The notes beneath the pieces were generated by a model. The model ran no database searches. It worked only from the letters and a program-made list of their open reading frames with translations, and had not been told where the DNA came from. A stretch of DNA of 64,000 bases, taken from assembly GCA_015501595.1 (NCBI GenBank), contig JADNRX010000001.1:992001-1056000 (forward strand), in the 5' to 3' direction. This stretch comes from Hymenopellis radicata (taxonomy: Eukaryota; Basidiomycota; Agaricomycetes; Agaricales; Physalacriaceae). Below, piece by piece: positions 11,472-23,460 of the stretch; the first letter of the stretch is position 1; every line of letters starts with the position of its first letter. Both the position numbers and the translations under genes were made by a program.

Positions 11472-12367
11472 TCATAGAACCACGCAGACGTCCAGACATC
11501 CCGCTCTTATCGCATCAGGTAGCGGTGCTTTCTCCTTTTCCTGAACGACTGTAGGAGAAGATAAAATCAATCGACTGTGCCGTTGAAACTGGAATAAAGC
11601 TTAGGAATGATACTCATTGGCAAGCCAGAGGGTGGCGTACCTGGTTGTATTTCCTAATTTCGCGAACTAGGCTGATGAAGGCTTCATGAATGTTGAGACC
11701 ATTCTTCGCAGATGTTTCAATGAGTTGAATATTCAAGTCGTGAGCTAGATCTTGACCATCTATTCAACAGTCAATCAATCATTAAATGACTGGACGGTGC
11801 TATCGGAGCGTCAGCCACATACCGCTTCTCCGGACTCGCCGCTCAAACTCCAGATCGCATTTGTTGGCCACAATAATCTCTAGAAACCGCCGTCCCCCTT
11901 TTACTTGCATTACTTGTCGATGCAATTTCCGAACCTCCTCGAAAGATTGTGGATTTGTGATATCGTAGACGATGAGAAAGCCTTCGCCAGCTCGAATGTA
12001 TTGCTCTCGCATGGAGCTAAACAGACAAATAGTTAGTAGGACCTTACCATCATGAGGAAGTCACTGACAAGAACTCTTCTTGGCCAGCGGTATCGAGCAC
12101 TTCGAGGGCTGCCATCTCGTGGTCAATCACATAGTTCTTGCGGTAATAGTCTAAGCATTGTGAATGCGCGGTGTATGTCGCAGAAAGGTACCAGACGTAC
12201 CCTCTATTGTAGGATCATACCGCTCTTCAAATCGATTGTCGACGAACTTGACGGTCAACGCCGACTTTCCAACACCTATCGTGGTGTCGATCATGAGCAA
12301 GTACAAAGAGGCAGAATGTAGCAAGCTTACCACCAGCACCTATGACAACGAGCTTGTATGCTCGCAT
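11472..12367 (-). CDS. Ras-family small GTPase with C-terminal CAAX box
   Basis: Membrane-anchored signalling GTPase. Starts MRAYKLVVIGAGGVGKSALT at 12367, with an intron splitting the P-loop GAGGVGKS. The effector region reads YDPTIEDYY; switch II is DTAGQEEF with the catalytic Gln; base-binding motifs NKCD and ETSAK are present. The N-terminus YKLVVIGAGGVGKSALT and EDYYRK are Ras-like rather than Rab- or Rho-like. Using the acceptor at 11541-11546 (phase 0), the last exon reads EKEKAPLPDAIRAGCLDVCVVL and stops at 11472, ending in the CAAX box CVVL with an upstream Cys that could be palmitoylated; Leu at the last position predicts geranylgeranylation. A second acceptor 8 nt away gives another tail (see findings). 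About six exons, all motifs intact. Resembles fungal Ras1/Ras2 and Rsr1; which one is uncertain. Confidence 0.9.
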
Positions 12368-13445
12368 GAATGAGGCCTATCAGGAGTTGAACTCGTACAT
12401 GGTAACAAGGCAGGAAGACAGCGCGCGCACCCTGCCAGTCGAAGTGTCAGTCGGTGTCATTGTGAACAGACGGTCAACGTTTCTCTCTGCGGCCGGTGTC
12501 GGAAAGATAAGGGGAGAAGAGACCTGCTATGCGCCAAATCAGTAACAGTGATTGACCAGGAGACATGAACATCATCAAGAGATGGCGGATGGCGGCAGCT
12601 AGTTCCTTGAGGCGAGACAGATCAGGACCATTCTCTCACGAGAGTCTTCTCGAATACCAGTGTCTGAGAATCGGATAAGAACTGAAGGCTGAATATCAGA
12701 GTCCTGATTCTTCTTGACCTCGACGGCAGTCGGGTATCACCCCTCTGTCAGTAAGTCCATATACGCCCAATGCGCGTACAATGAGCAATATTCTCCCGAT
12801 AAGTTGAACTTTGACGGCATCGACCAATACTGTGCGTATCAGCGTCGCAGCATCCATCATTCCTGATGCCTTGCCGCGGAAGAAAAGATAGAATTGGAAA
12901 CCACAGCGGCCCTAAGGCATGACCGAGTCTAAAACTGGGAGAAAGCCGTCGACAGTTAGATCAAGTCGGAGTGGCGAAGTCGCCAGCTGACATTTCGGTC
13001 GCCGAGGTAATGGAAGTTCAAGGAGGCTCGTTTGAGGCGATGCGGTCCTGCACAGCCTCTGCCGTCAAGCCGAATACTGCATCAAGTTCAACAAGTACGA
13101 TACGCCACACGACCGGGGGCTTCCAAACAAAAGGATTAAAACTTGTATCAGATGGACCAACTCAGTGATAGGTTTGTTTCGTCTCAGAAAGTAGCGATTT
13201 CGGAATTTGTATGAGGGAGAACCCTCAGATCTCCCGCTCTCTCTCGCTCTAGCCTTGACACACCCATGTCAATCGTGCTGATCGAATGATACTTGTGACG
13301 GTGGCGGTAATACAATACAGAATGGTATGACATACAGTAGTACATGCAACAATGACGGAGGGTATAATAGAAGTACAATACGGAGCCCAAGTAGTACATG
13401 CAAGATCCATCCAAGAAACACCGGTAATACCCTTGAAAAATCCAT
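12368..13445. other. Gene-poor stretch, 1.08 kb, nothing recognised
   Basis: No frame with protein-like character on either strand. The right end, 3' of the RdRP gene, is AT-rich and holds an imperfect direct repeat: AGTAGTACATGCAA occurs near 13337 and again near 13390. The left part contains the Ras promoter. Confidence 0.45.
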
Positions 13446-16400
13446 TCACTTTGACATCACCTTCATCCGTTCGTAGAAGCCACCTAGAACCGTCTTCGAC
13501 TGCCCTTCAGCCCTCACTTTGATATCACAAAGATCTCGGTAAGCCACATCCCACGGAAACCGAGACCACCCCTCCGAACTGTGCTTCGCATCATGGATGT
13601 ATGCATATGACGCCTTCAAGATGGGCAACTCGTAATCAGAGATGCAGAATGACGAGAGGACAGGACCCTCAGCAAAGTGCCGCGATTGCGCTCGGAGAAC
13701 ATCCTGCCGCTTTTCAATGCTGAGAGCCGTGAACCCAGCTCCCTTTTTGTTGTGAGCTCGGGGCGTACGATTCTTCGCCTGGACGTGTTGGGCGTAAGCC
13801 GACTTGACATGTTCTTCGATCTTGTCGAGATCAGACGACATCGCTTGGGATCCAAACTCCGATCTCGACGCCGCCTCCGCCCGCTTGCGAGCATCTTCCC
13901 ATGGCGCTGCAAGGACAGCGTCGTAGATCTTTTTCTTGACTGCGAAGAACTTCTCCAGGGCTTTTTGTTTGTCCTCGCCATGTTTCTCAGCGTCCGCCTG
14001 CAACTTGTCCATGATGAACGGGCGGCATGGCTTGGCATAGAATTTGTTGTAAGTGGACTCCTTCGGATCCATGTTTTCCTTCCATTTGCAAACCTTGGAG
14101 TTGTATTCCTTCTGGTCCTTCTGCATGACTTCGGATCGGACTCTCAGTCCAGTTTTCGCACCGTCCAGTACCATGCAAAACCTAAGACAGATCAGAAAGA
14201 TGCTGATATGATGACCTAGAAAGGCTTACATGTACGCGAGCCGCTTTGTTTCGGGATGCCCATACCCAAGTGTCAACGTCGAGACGTCGTGCATATTGGA
14301 GTAGGATCCGACAACTGAAGGGTAACTCAATCCTCCTAGGAGGAAGTCCTGAAGATACTCCAAGTATATTTCGTCCCCGACTTTATGACGAGACGCTCGG
14401 CTAAGGAATTGAGCAACTGTCTCGTTCGTTTTGGAGAAGTTCTCGTCGATATCCTCAGGAGGTACTGAATAACTCAAATCTGAGTTTTGGAATGGCTGGA
14501 CAAGTTCCGGCTGCCAGATGAGAAGTCCTTTGTCTCCATCGTAGTCGCCTGAAAGCATATCAGTATGAGACCACTGCATTCTCAAAATGAAGGCGTCCGC
14601 ACCTCCCGAGAGATAATCGGCCATGCGGCGTTCGCCCTTCACCGACATGATGATCACGTCCGACCGATCTCGGAGGCACGGTTTATCAACCGCCTTCCAC
14701 TGAACAAAGATATGTGAAATGGTGTGGGCAAGGATAGAAATACTGGCTCACCTTGCGAACATCACTCGGAAGCTTGCAAGGATGTCTGGTGAGTAAGATA
14801 TCCCCGGTAATGATATCGGTCTCCAATCCATCGGGGCCCACTAGGTTTCGCCTCGATGATTTAAAGAATATCTCACCAGATTCGAGGACACCGTCTTCAT
14901 CTAGTACGAGTGTAAGTAACTTATACTCCAGTGTAGTAGAAGTACGAACCAGGCACAATAAAGGCAGTGGCAGACATGGGGACCAGAACACGGCACTGCT
15001 TGACATAGGTTCCGATGGCCGCCTTGATAATCTTAAGTAACTTATCGCGCAAAACCGAACAATTCTGCGGCGTAAACCCAGAATCAAGAAGGCCCATAAC
15101 CGTCTCCTCGAGCACCGACGGCTGCCCAGATACCGGATCCGTCCACCATGCAGTGGAGCCTTCCACGCCGTTCAACGCGTCCTCGTCTTCTTCCTCAAAC
15201 TCGTCTTCGTCCTTCTTCTCTGCGTAACCCTTGAGACGAGCCAGACCAGCTGCTTGCCGAGCCGCGCGCGCAGACAGAACGCCTCCATGGCGGCAAAGCA
15301 TAGCCCATAGCTCATACATCGCCTCCGGGCCTTCCCACTCCATAAATGGTGCCACCATCTGGTCCAACCCCTCCTCAAGCAACTGTTTTAACGCAGTCAA
15401 TGGGACACCATTGTGCGCTAGGTTTATGATAACCTCTGCGGACAAGCGCGTTTGCACCCGCGCATGCGAAACGCGCAGCACATCGATGATACGGTGCGCA
15501 AGATCCGTTGGCTCCGTTTTGATTTTGACCATGGATGGCCGCACTTGGACAAGCGCGTCGTTTTCGAGGGCGTCGTTCGATGCCCGGCATATCAATCCCT
15601 AGAGACGAAGTGACGTGAATCGCAGGAATGCAGCGCGAACAACAATTCCAGTACCTTGGTGCCGTTTATGCGCACTTGAACGGCCGTGGGTAGAAACTCA
15701 AATTCAAACTTGCGTTGTATGGCACGGAGTGTGGCTATGTTGGCGATTCCAGCACCGTCGGTCATGTCGGAGTTTTGCGCAGAAACTGTGAGCAATAGTT
15801 CATTAACGAGGTCTTGATTAAGAGATTGAAGACATACCGATGTCGTCGATGGCGACGAGCCTTTCCGGCTGCAAAACGGGACCAGGTGCGGAATTCGATA
15901 ATCCCAGGGCAAAGCGAGATGCCCACTTGGTCATAGTCTGGAAGCAGTGATATCTAGATATGGCGTAACCCGTGGACGATACATGCATACCTGCTTGAGG
16001 TTGAGATCGATGGGATTATGCCACTCCAGGAACTGGACAAGGCTGTATCCCGGATGGAATCTGTCGGCCGAGATACGACCATTGTGGACAACCTCATTGG
16101 TCATGAAGAGGAAAACCGTCTTGTCCTTCTCATAAAATGCGCGATAGACGCGTCCGTTCAAAATGAATGGTCTCTTGAAGAAAGTAACCAGATTTTTGTC
16201 GTGGTTCCACAACTGCTTCGGTATCTTGACGCGCAGGAAATATTTGCTCCCGAACTGACGAGCGAATCGGTTAGAAGGCCCGAGCTCTGCCTGCTCCAGA
16301 ATTATGTCAAACTGAGGATTGGCGGACGTCGATGTGTCTAATGCCTTCAACCTGGCACGATAGTTCACCTTGCCTGCATACCAGCCCGGGTCATCCTCGT

Positions 16401-17441
16401 AGAATCCAAGTCCAGCATCCTTATTCAATGCTAAACGCTCGTCTTCGAGATCTTGTTCTTTCCATGGAAACTATATTTAGCATTAGGACGTTAAACACTT
16501 TGTGCATCGTGTTCTCACTTTCGCATCCTTCTCCTTCGCGTACGCAAACGAAAATTCGTTATGGGACGTATCTAATAGAAATCAGTGAGAGCCTGAGCCC
16601 TGTAGAAAGAATGGAACCCTGCCTTGAGAAGGATCCCTGCTATTACGCTTGAGTAGTTTTACGACCTTTGGTGCGCCATCCGTGTTATTCAAGCCTCTTA
16701 GTTGGTCAAGTAGCTCATATTTAACATCAGGCTCTGTAATCTCGCGGTTGGTAAGCAGGCGCGAGATCTCGTACTGTACCCCAAAGACTAGGTTGCGTGT
16801 GTCGAAACACGCCTGTAAATGCCGTTTACACGACTGTCACAGGTAAAATGTTCAATGAGGTAGATTTCTACGCATATATGGTCAACTTACGATTAGGAAT
16901 GGAGTTTGAGCATCCGGGGGAGGCACTGGAGGTGCATCCACGAAGGGATCATCAGCGTGAGCTACTTTTGGCTTTTTAGCTGGCTGTGACGAGAGAGTGT
17001 CCGAGTTAGCTCGTTTAGCTGGCGAGATAGACGGGTTTACGACACGGCTAGGCCCGGCACCTACGTAGAGTTAAAAGGAAAGAAAGGGGACGTTATGGCC
17101 GCCCACCTAGGACAGGGTTGGCAGTTGGGAAGTCCACGTCCTCGTCTCGTTCGGACTCGTAGGCCTCAATTAGTGCGTCAATACCATCAGAGTATTGGGT
17201 ACTCGCCTGACATGGTGAGCAGACACGTGGTGTTCTTTTGAAAAGACTTACAAGTGATACTGAGGATGCATTCCTCTTAAGTTGATCACTTAGAGGCTTG
17301 GCCTCGTCGTCGTCTGTGATATCGATTATGTTGTCTGCGACTAATGTAATGTCGTTGGGATCATCTAGTCCTAGTTGAGTATAACGCGACCAGCACAAGT
17401 GCAAGACAACCTTCGTCGTCGGATATGACTATTGGGTCCAT
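13446..17441 (-). CDS. Cellular RNA-dependent RNA polymerase (QDE-1/RdRP family)
   Basis: RNA-silencing polymerase that converts single-stranded into double-stranded RNA. Reads from MDPIVISDDE at 17441, through an acidic low-complexity N-terminus, to the stop at 13446-13448, with more than ten introns. The conserved core lies between about 16430 and 14230: GFYEDDPGWY, KIPKQLWN, then DMTDGAGI (a family motif in the slab domain), QVRINGTKG, and the catalytic motif SGGDYDGDKG. The metal-binding DYDGD is at 14532..14546, directly after an intron at about 14553-14607. The C-terminus ends FPWDVAYRDLCDIKVRAEG, typical of fungal RdRPs. DxDGD is the signature of cellular two-barrel RdRPs, unlike the GDD of RNA viruses. 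The protein is about 1,100-1,200 residues and intact as far as visible. Fungi often carry several RdRPs, so no specific symbol is assigned. Confidence 0.93.
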
Positions 17442-17680
17442 ACTGCGACTAATCCGGATGTACCATGGTGGTTCGGGTAATAGAGGGTCATGATAAGATA
17501 AGATCACAGCATCTCGGCAGCACGTGCTATCACGGCATCTGCCGCTAAACTATGCAGCTACAAGCCACCGTCTCTGGTCTGGAAGCTTCATCATTATTAC
17601 CGGCATCGGCCTTAACGACCTCAAGACAGGCAAGTAATCATCATGCTCATTGTTGTACGCGCTGCTTATCGTCCTTACAG
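17442..17680. promoter_or_regulatory. Divergent promoter, RdRP / eL6
   Basis: About 240 bases between divergent start codons. A probable leader intron of the eL6 gene ends in TTACAG immediately before the ATG at 17681, as is frequent in fungal ribosomal protein genes. Confidence 0.45.
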
Positions 17681-18447
17681 ATGGCCAGAAGTAAAGAAAT
17701 CGCCCCCCACGTCGGTCGCTTCTCCCGCTCAAAACTTGCGGCCAAGCGGGGCCTGTACAAGGGACTCAAAAAATCCGAAAAGCCAGCCGCTACAGCCGCG
17801 CCAGAGACTGTCGAGAAGACTATCGGTGGCGACAAGAACGGTGGCAAGCGTGCTGTGCCGACGACCAAGGCGCCCCGCTTCTATCCCGCCGACGATGTTC
17901 GGGTTCCCAAACAGAGCCGCAAATCCCCCAAACCTACACACATCCGTACTACCATAACACCCGGCACTGTCTTGATTCTGCTTGCTGGTCGTTTCCGGGG
18001 CAAGAGGGTTGTTTTCTTGAAGTCATTGGAGAGCGGGTTGTTGCTGGTCACCGGTCCCTACAAGATTAACGGTGTCCCTCTGCGCCGTGTCAACCAGGCA
18101 TATGTGATTGCCACCTCGACCAAGGTCGACATATCCTCGCTGACGGTGTGTACAATCAGGCTTGATCGAAATCATTTGCTCATAATATCTTTAAGCTCGA
18201 TGCTAAATTCACGGACGCATATTTCACCAAGACCGCCTCCAAGAAGTCGAGCTCTGCAGAAGCCGAGTTCTTCGAGGATGGCAAGCCCAAGGCCAAGGAG
18301 CCTCTGCCAGAGTCCAAGACGGCTGACCAGAAGGCTGTGGATGAGGGTGTTGTCGCTGCGGTGAAGAAGTCGGAAAATCTGGCCAAGTACTTGGCCGCGT
18401 CGTGGGGTCTCTCCAAGGGCCAGTTCCCTCACCAGATGGTGTTCTAA
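17681..18447 (+). CDS. RPL6: 60S ribosomal protein eL6
   Basis: Structural protein of the cytosolic large ribosomal subunit. Starts [20 protein letters not shown] directly after an intron acceptor. The basic N-terminal extension rich in Lys and Ala is followed by the KOW-like core: [19 protein letters not shown], then [29 protein letters not shown] and [12 protein letters not shown]. The second exon (from 18196) carries DAKFTDAYF and ends [20 protein letters not shown] before the TAA at 18445-18447. One coding intron, 18146..18195. Length about 238 residues, as usual for the family. Codon use is strongly C-biased at third positions, as expected for a highly expressed gene. Confidence 0.96.
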
Positions 18448-18610
18448 TGGTGGATGTGGAGAGCGATTTATATGACTTTATGCTATGTTTTTACTGTACA
18501 TTGACACATGCGTGCAAGTCGAAACTCTACATAAACTCATAAGTCAAAATTTCAAAAGTCAGGCCCAGACCGTGAGACGATGTTCGTGATCCTGCCTGCC
18601 ATGTCCATTC

Positions 18611-19716
18611 ATGTTCCGCGCCTACCATCTGTCCCGCGCTCATGCAAGACGACTACCATCGCAGCGACGTGGCTTCATCGCCGACGCCTTTCTTGAGCTT
18701 GCCACTGCCCTGCCGTATCCCGCAAGCTGGCCGCCATATTCTACAACAATTATCATAGGGACTGTCCTCATTCGTATCGGCATACTGCCAGTCGCAATAT
18801 GGGTATGCTCAATTTGCACTCCCTTTCAAACCGTTTTCCAATCAGAGTCCAGGGAAACAACCGTATGATACGCTACCAGAAATACGTCGAGCCAGCGCTG
18901 CGCGAGATGAGGCCACAAGTGTCCCACCAAGTACTCTCAGCTATGCGGAAAGAAAAGTTTCAAGGCGACAAGGAGGCTTGGAAGAAGGCATTCTCTGAGC
19001 GCATTAAACCTGTTGTCAGTCCTATCCGTCTGCTCAATCTGCGCCCAAGTTGACGCGTTCTAGCTCAAATCGCACCAGCGAGAACTGTGCATAGAGCACA
19101 AATGTCAACAGCTACCCACCACGATACTTCCTGCTGTCGTGCAACTGGCCGTCTTCCTTCCTTCCAGTTGGTTTCTCGCCCATCTCGCCACCGACCCGTT
19201 CTCCTCATTCGACTCTGAATCTTTCATGTCGCTGACAAGGCTGTCATCGGAAGACGAGTCATTAGGCTTCCCCATTGCGCTCGGCCTCGTCACAATGGCA
19301 AACGTCGAGTCGAGCACTTGGTTCATGACAGCCGATGAACGTGAAGCCCTTCGTGTTCAAGAAGCAAAGCGCCAGGAGAAAGGCGAGTTCACCCTTCCGG
19401 TCGGCAAAGTCATCAAATTTGCGCTCCGTGGCGTTTCGGTTGTCCGTATCATCATTGCCAGTCAAGTATCCGGTGTACGTTTCTCTCCCCTTCGTTCGAT
19501 TATAACTTATATTGTTAATAGGCCGTCGTAATCTACTGGGTTACCTCTGCTGTGTTTGGTTTGTTCCAGACGTGGTGGATGGAGTACAGGAGACGCACAC
19601 AGCTCAACACTGTTCGCCAGCAAAGAGCGTCCTCGATCCTTAAGAGTGACACTCCCTCGCCGAAGATTTTGAAACAAACACAAAAATGGTGCGCCCATTT
19701 CTGGTTACACGAATGA
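18611..19716 (+). CDS. COX18: Mitochondrial inner-membrane insertase, COX18/OXA1 family
   Basis: YidC/Oxa1-type insertase that helps place Cox2 in the inner membrane. Starts MFRAYHLSRAHARRLPSQRR at 18611, a basic, Arg-rich presequence fitting mitochondrial import. The first TM region follows (YSTTIIIGTVLIRIGILPVA). A charged linker exon, RYQKYVEPALREMRPQ, matches the matrix loop. Then LKSHQRELCIEHKCQ, the conserved LYxxxxxxP-like approach to the next helix, and a long exon with ILPAVVQLAVFLPSSWFL. A last segment is VVIYWVTSAVFGLFQTWWM. The end is KILKQTQKWCAHFWLHE, TGA at 19714-19716. The short length (about 330 residues) and linker pattern fit COX18 better than OXA1; the choice between them is an inference. 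Confidence 0.78.
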
Positions 19717-19950
19717 CTATACCTGTGGTTGGAGGAACCCGACCTTGTGGATGGGATCCCTTGACGTCTTCTTGATCTAATATGACTTTCTCTGCTACTT
19801 TTAATCAAAGCTAACTCCTTGATTCCAGAACTGTGGTCCTGAAACGATGTTGTCCACCAGATTTCCTCCGCTCGCACATTGCTTTCCACGTACTATATCC
19901 TCTCGAATGAATGTAATTTCGCATTGGAAAACGGGACACCGGCCAACTAT

Positions 19951-20178
19951 ACAAACCAAGCTTCTGTTTCCGCTCAACTGGGATCCGTTCTTTCGTGCAA
20001 CAATCTCAGAGGTATTTTGCCATGTCAGAATGTGCCCACGTGATGTGCTCTTTTGTGCAACTATGTCTACCACCCAACTTGCAAACTGCGTTTTCTCGTC
20101 TAGTATGTCCGTCTTCTAGTGCCTTGCCTGCATCTCAACATTAGGTCCGAGAAATGCTCTGGATTTGACCACGTCGTC
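19951..20178 (+). pseudogene. Degenerate partial copy of the CENP-A gene
   Basis: Bases here align in order with the intact CENP-A gene about 1 kb downstream: the promoter segment (ACAAACCAAGCTTCTGTTTC against ACAAACCAAAATTGTGTTTC; TTTCGTGCAACAATCTCA against TTTCTTTCAACAATTTCA; CCCACGTGAT in both), the start codon (ATGTCTACC), then a jump to GCAAACTGCG-TTTTCTCGTC, the intron, and GTCCGAGAAAT. About 260 bases of the N-terminal tail region are missing, one base is lost in the Leu-Pro codon pair, and the frame is broken. The intron is retained, so this arose by DNA duplication and not by retroposition. Confidence 0.75.
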
Positions 20179-20325
20179 GGTATCCCTCGGATGTGAGTAT
20201 AGCGGGAAGACAAGTGACGACCCAAACAAGATAATGAGGAGCCTAAGGGCAATAACCCCGGGACGATCGCAGAGATGAGACGACGATGAGCTCGATGGAA
20301 ACGACTAGCCTGAGGACAATGGCAA

Positions 20326-20769
20326 CTATGAGGAAGTGACACGACATGCAGAATTAGCATACAGCCTCATGCACCACTTCTCTCTGCCATCGCGCAGCTC
20401 AGCCAAAACTGACCAAGTCTCCTTGATGAACTCAATGGCATCCTGCAGATCATCAGTTATTCAGCGTTCTGCCTGTGCGTTCTGCGTGGAAATGAAAGTC
20501 CGTTCACTGACTGTGCGGTGGGATCTTCCGCAGGTCCCTACTTCCTCTCTTCCAACATCTGCCGCGCGAAATGTGCGAAAGGGAACGAGGCAGAGGTACC
20601 GCATAACCAGCTGGCCCAATAAAATTGGTACACTCCGCTGCGACCGAGCCCCAATCCCACTCGAAGAGTTGGATGTGGACCGACCAAGTCGCGCAGGTTT
20701 TACTGCTGGCGCACGGGGCGGTCGGTCAAATACGCGGGAGGTCGACGTGGTGCTAAGAGTGCGTCTCAA
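20326..20769 (-). CDS. Possible small gene of unknown function beside CENP-A
   Basis: The last exon (20442..20326) reads as an amphipathic, protein-like segment (DAIEFIKETWSVLAELRDGR, then a Trp- and Cys-containing tail) to a TAG at 20326-20328. It is preceded by a clean 69-nt intron (GTCAGT to CTGCAG, 20443..20511). Upstream the same frame is open to about 20769, with Arg/Ser/Pro-rich residues (RSTSNSSSGIGARSQ). No ATG was found in a position that joins in frame, so the 5' end is unresolved. It faces away from the CENP-A gene and could share its promoter. No family recognised; it could be a relic. Confidence 0.4.
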
Positions 20770-20803
20770 ATCCCTGATTTATTACTGATCGGGACACACC
20801 TAA

Positions 20804-21607
<804 letters not shown>

Positions 21608-21694
21608 CACGGTCTATATATTCCCATAATCTTTTTGTAAAGTGTTGTACTCCAACTTCCTATACGTATTCATCAATGGCAAACCAAGGTTTTG

Positions 21695-23197
21695 TCAATT
21701 ATCAATCAACGTGCTTCCACTCAGTGCGCGGGACACGATCTCGTCTACTCTAGTCGTTCCTACATCCGGCGGAAGCGGACCAGATACCATTGCTTTCAAT
21801 GCCGCCATCGTGAACTGGAGATGAGGATATCAGTGATAGCAGACACAACGAAGAAAGGGCGCCAAACGTGAGCATCGTTGCCTGCATTATGAAGATGTTT
21901 CACGCCCTGGAGTTGCAGCACGTCGCACACTCGCTGCAGCGCGTGGCGCTTAAGTGCCTCGTCGCCATTGAACACAGAGAACATGTCGCTGGTATCGACG
22001 ACAAACATTCCTGCCGCAGGAATCCGTTCAGGCAGATCGCGGGATAAGGACTTGATAGGCGCATTGATTTGGTTGAGCGTCCTAGTGTATGGTTCTACAG
22101 TCAACATATCTCTGGCCGAGGAACGTTGATTTACTTACTTGAGATCGCCACTAGCGTCGTGGAACACAAGGAACAAAGGCCCATGTGCGCTCAGACGTTT
22201 GAATGTATCGGTTATAACTTTGCCGAAGCCATTCCTTGGGATAATTTTACTCTTCCCGAAGTCGTAGTTCTGAGAAGGCAGGCGCTTCAGTTGACGCAAA
22301 ACGGCGATGAACGAAGCGAATATAAGTACCATGCGGTTATCGGCCACATACTTTCCATTCCGAAACTGGGTTGTGCTGATTATGTAGTGTCTGTCTTCCA
22401 GGACTTCCTTCCCTCCTTTCCAATAGACGGCGCTGACGCCCAGTTCCGTGGTCATCGTGTGCTGCAATTCCCATTCCTCGAAGTCGATTGCAATCCAGCA
22501 GGCTTTCTTCTGGCTATACAGGTCACGGACGCGCTCAAAAGTGGTCCGAAGCGCTGTCATCTTCAAACAAGAGTTCAAACAAGAGTTCAGTTTAGAGTTG
22601 TTCCGCTGAAGTTCCTACAGCATGAATTCGTTGATCGTTGAGAAATTTGTTCATCGACGGTGACCGTACCTTCTGAGCGTTCCTGATATCTTCCTTGCTA
22701 TTGAAAGCCAAGGCCGACACTTTTTGGAATTCCGCAAGAGGGATGAAATGCTTAGAATGTGGGAGCGGAAGGACCTCTTTTGTCATATGCGTATCATGCA
22801 GCCAAGATCGTAGTTGATTAGCCTGGCCCGAGGAAAAGAGAAGACGAAGCTGCCCATTTCGTAGCAACCCTAACAGATAGAGCATTTAGGCATCTCTGCA
22901 GATTCACTGACCCTTACATACCCACAAAAAGTTGCACCTCTGTGATACCTGGATGGAGCGGATGGTCCAGATTGTTCAAGACATCGAGTCCTGCAAAACT
23001 GTCAGCAGCACTAAAGCAGGCCATCAGATTTCCCCATTACCACAAACAGATTTCAGCTTTTCACCGTCGTCAGTATTGACAACGGATACAGCCTTCGGCC
23101 TGTTGACTTAGTTGTCAGTCTCCAGAACGCAGACTTCGCCGAATTCTTGCCATTCGAAACATATCTTCCAATCGTAGTATCCTGTCAACTCGGCCAT
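21695..23197 (-). CDS. Gfd2/YDR514C-like DEDD nuclease, copy A; N-terminal exon possibly broken
   Basis: RNase H-fold exonuclease-like protein of the Gfd2/YDR514C family; substrate unknown. The nuclease core has motif [11 protein letters not shown] (Asp and Glu), followed by [11 protein letters not shown], motif [21 protein letters not shown] and motif [11 protein letters not shown], the DEDDh pattern. The last exon, [12 protein letters not shown] onwards, ends TGA at 21695. Upstream are [19 protein letters not shown] and [15 protein letters not shown]. The start [19 protein letters not shown] at 23197 matches copy B (43684..45218), but in copy A an in-frame TAA follows ETDN before the homologous [11 protein letters not shown]. 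Only an unusually short intron (about 36 nt) would remove it. So the gene is either spliced in a way I could not resolve or carries a broken N-terminus. Confidence 0.72.
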
Positions 23198-23460
23198 GTT
23201 CAGCGTTGGCGCTGGACACGATGGGAAGAGGGGAAGCTAGAGATGCCGGCAGCTGAGGTGATTGAGGGTGTGTGCGAGTTGCCTGTTTCGGACAGAACCC
23301 AGGAGACTCGGACGCAACGTTATTATTATCTCTATGGAGCCGCCAGTACCCCATGAGACGACGAAATATACTTCAGACCGTCGCTGGCTGTCCATCAGCC
23401 TTAGTCCCTCATTAACGAAACTCCGACGCTGAGATCGTCAATGTACAATAAAGCGCGCGG

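Noticed and set aside
13677..14219. Long plus-strand open frame (180 codons) opposite the RdRP gene
   Set aside because: It is the antisense shadow of the conserved RdRP C-terminal exons; it has no domain of its own.
14532..14546. Possible viral RNA polymerase integrated in the genome
   Set aside because: The motif DYDGD, the multi-intron gene and the C-terminal FPWDVAYRDLCDIK region belong to the cellular silencing RdRP family, not to viral polymerases with GDD.
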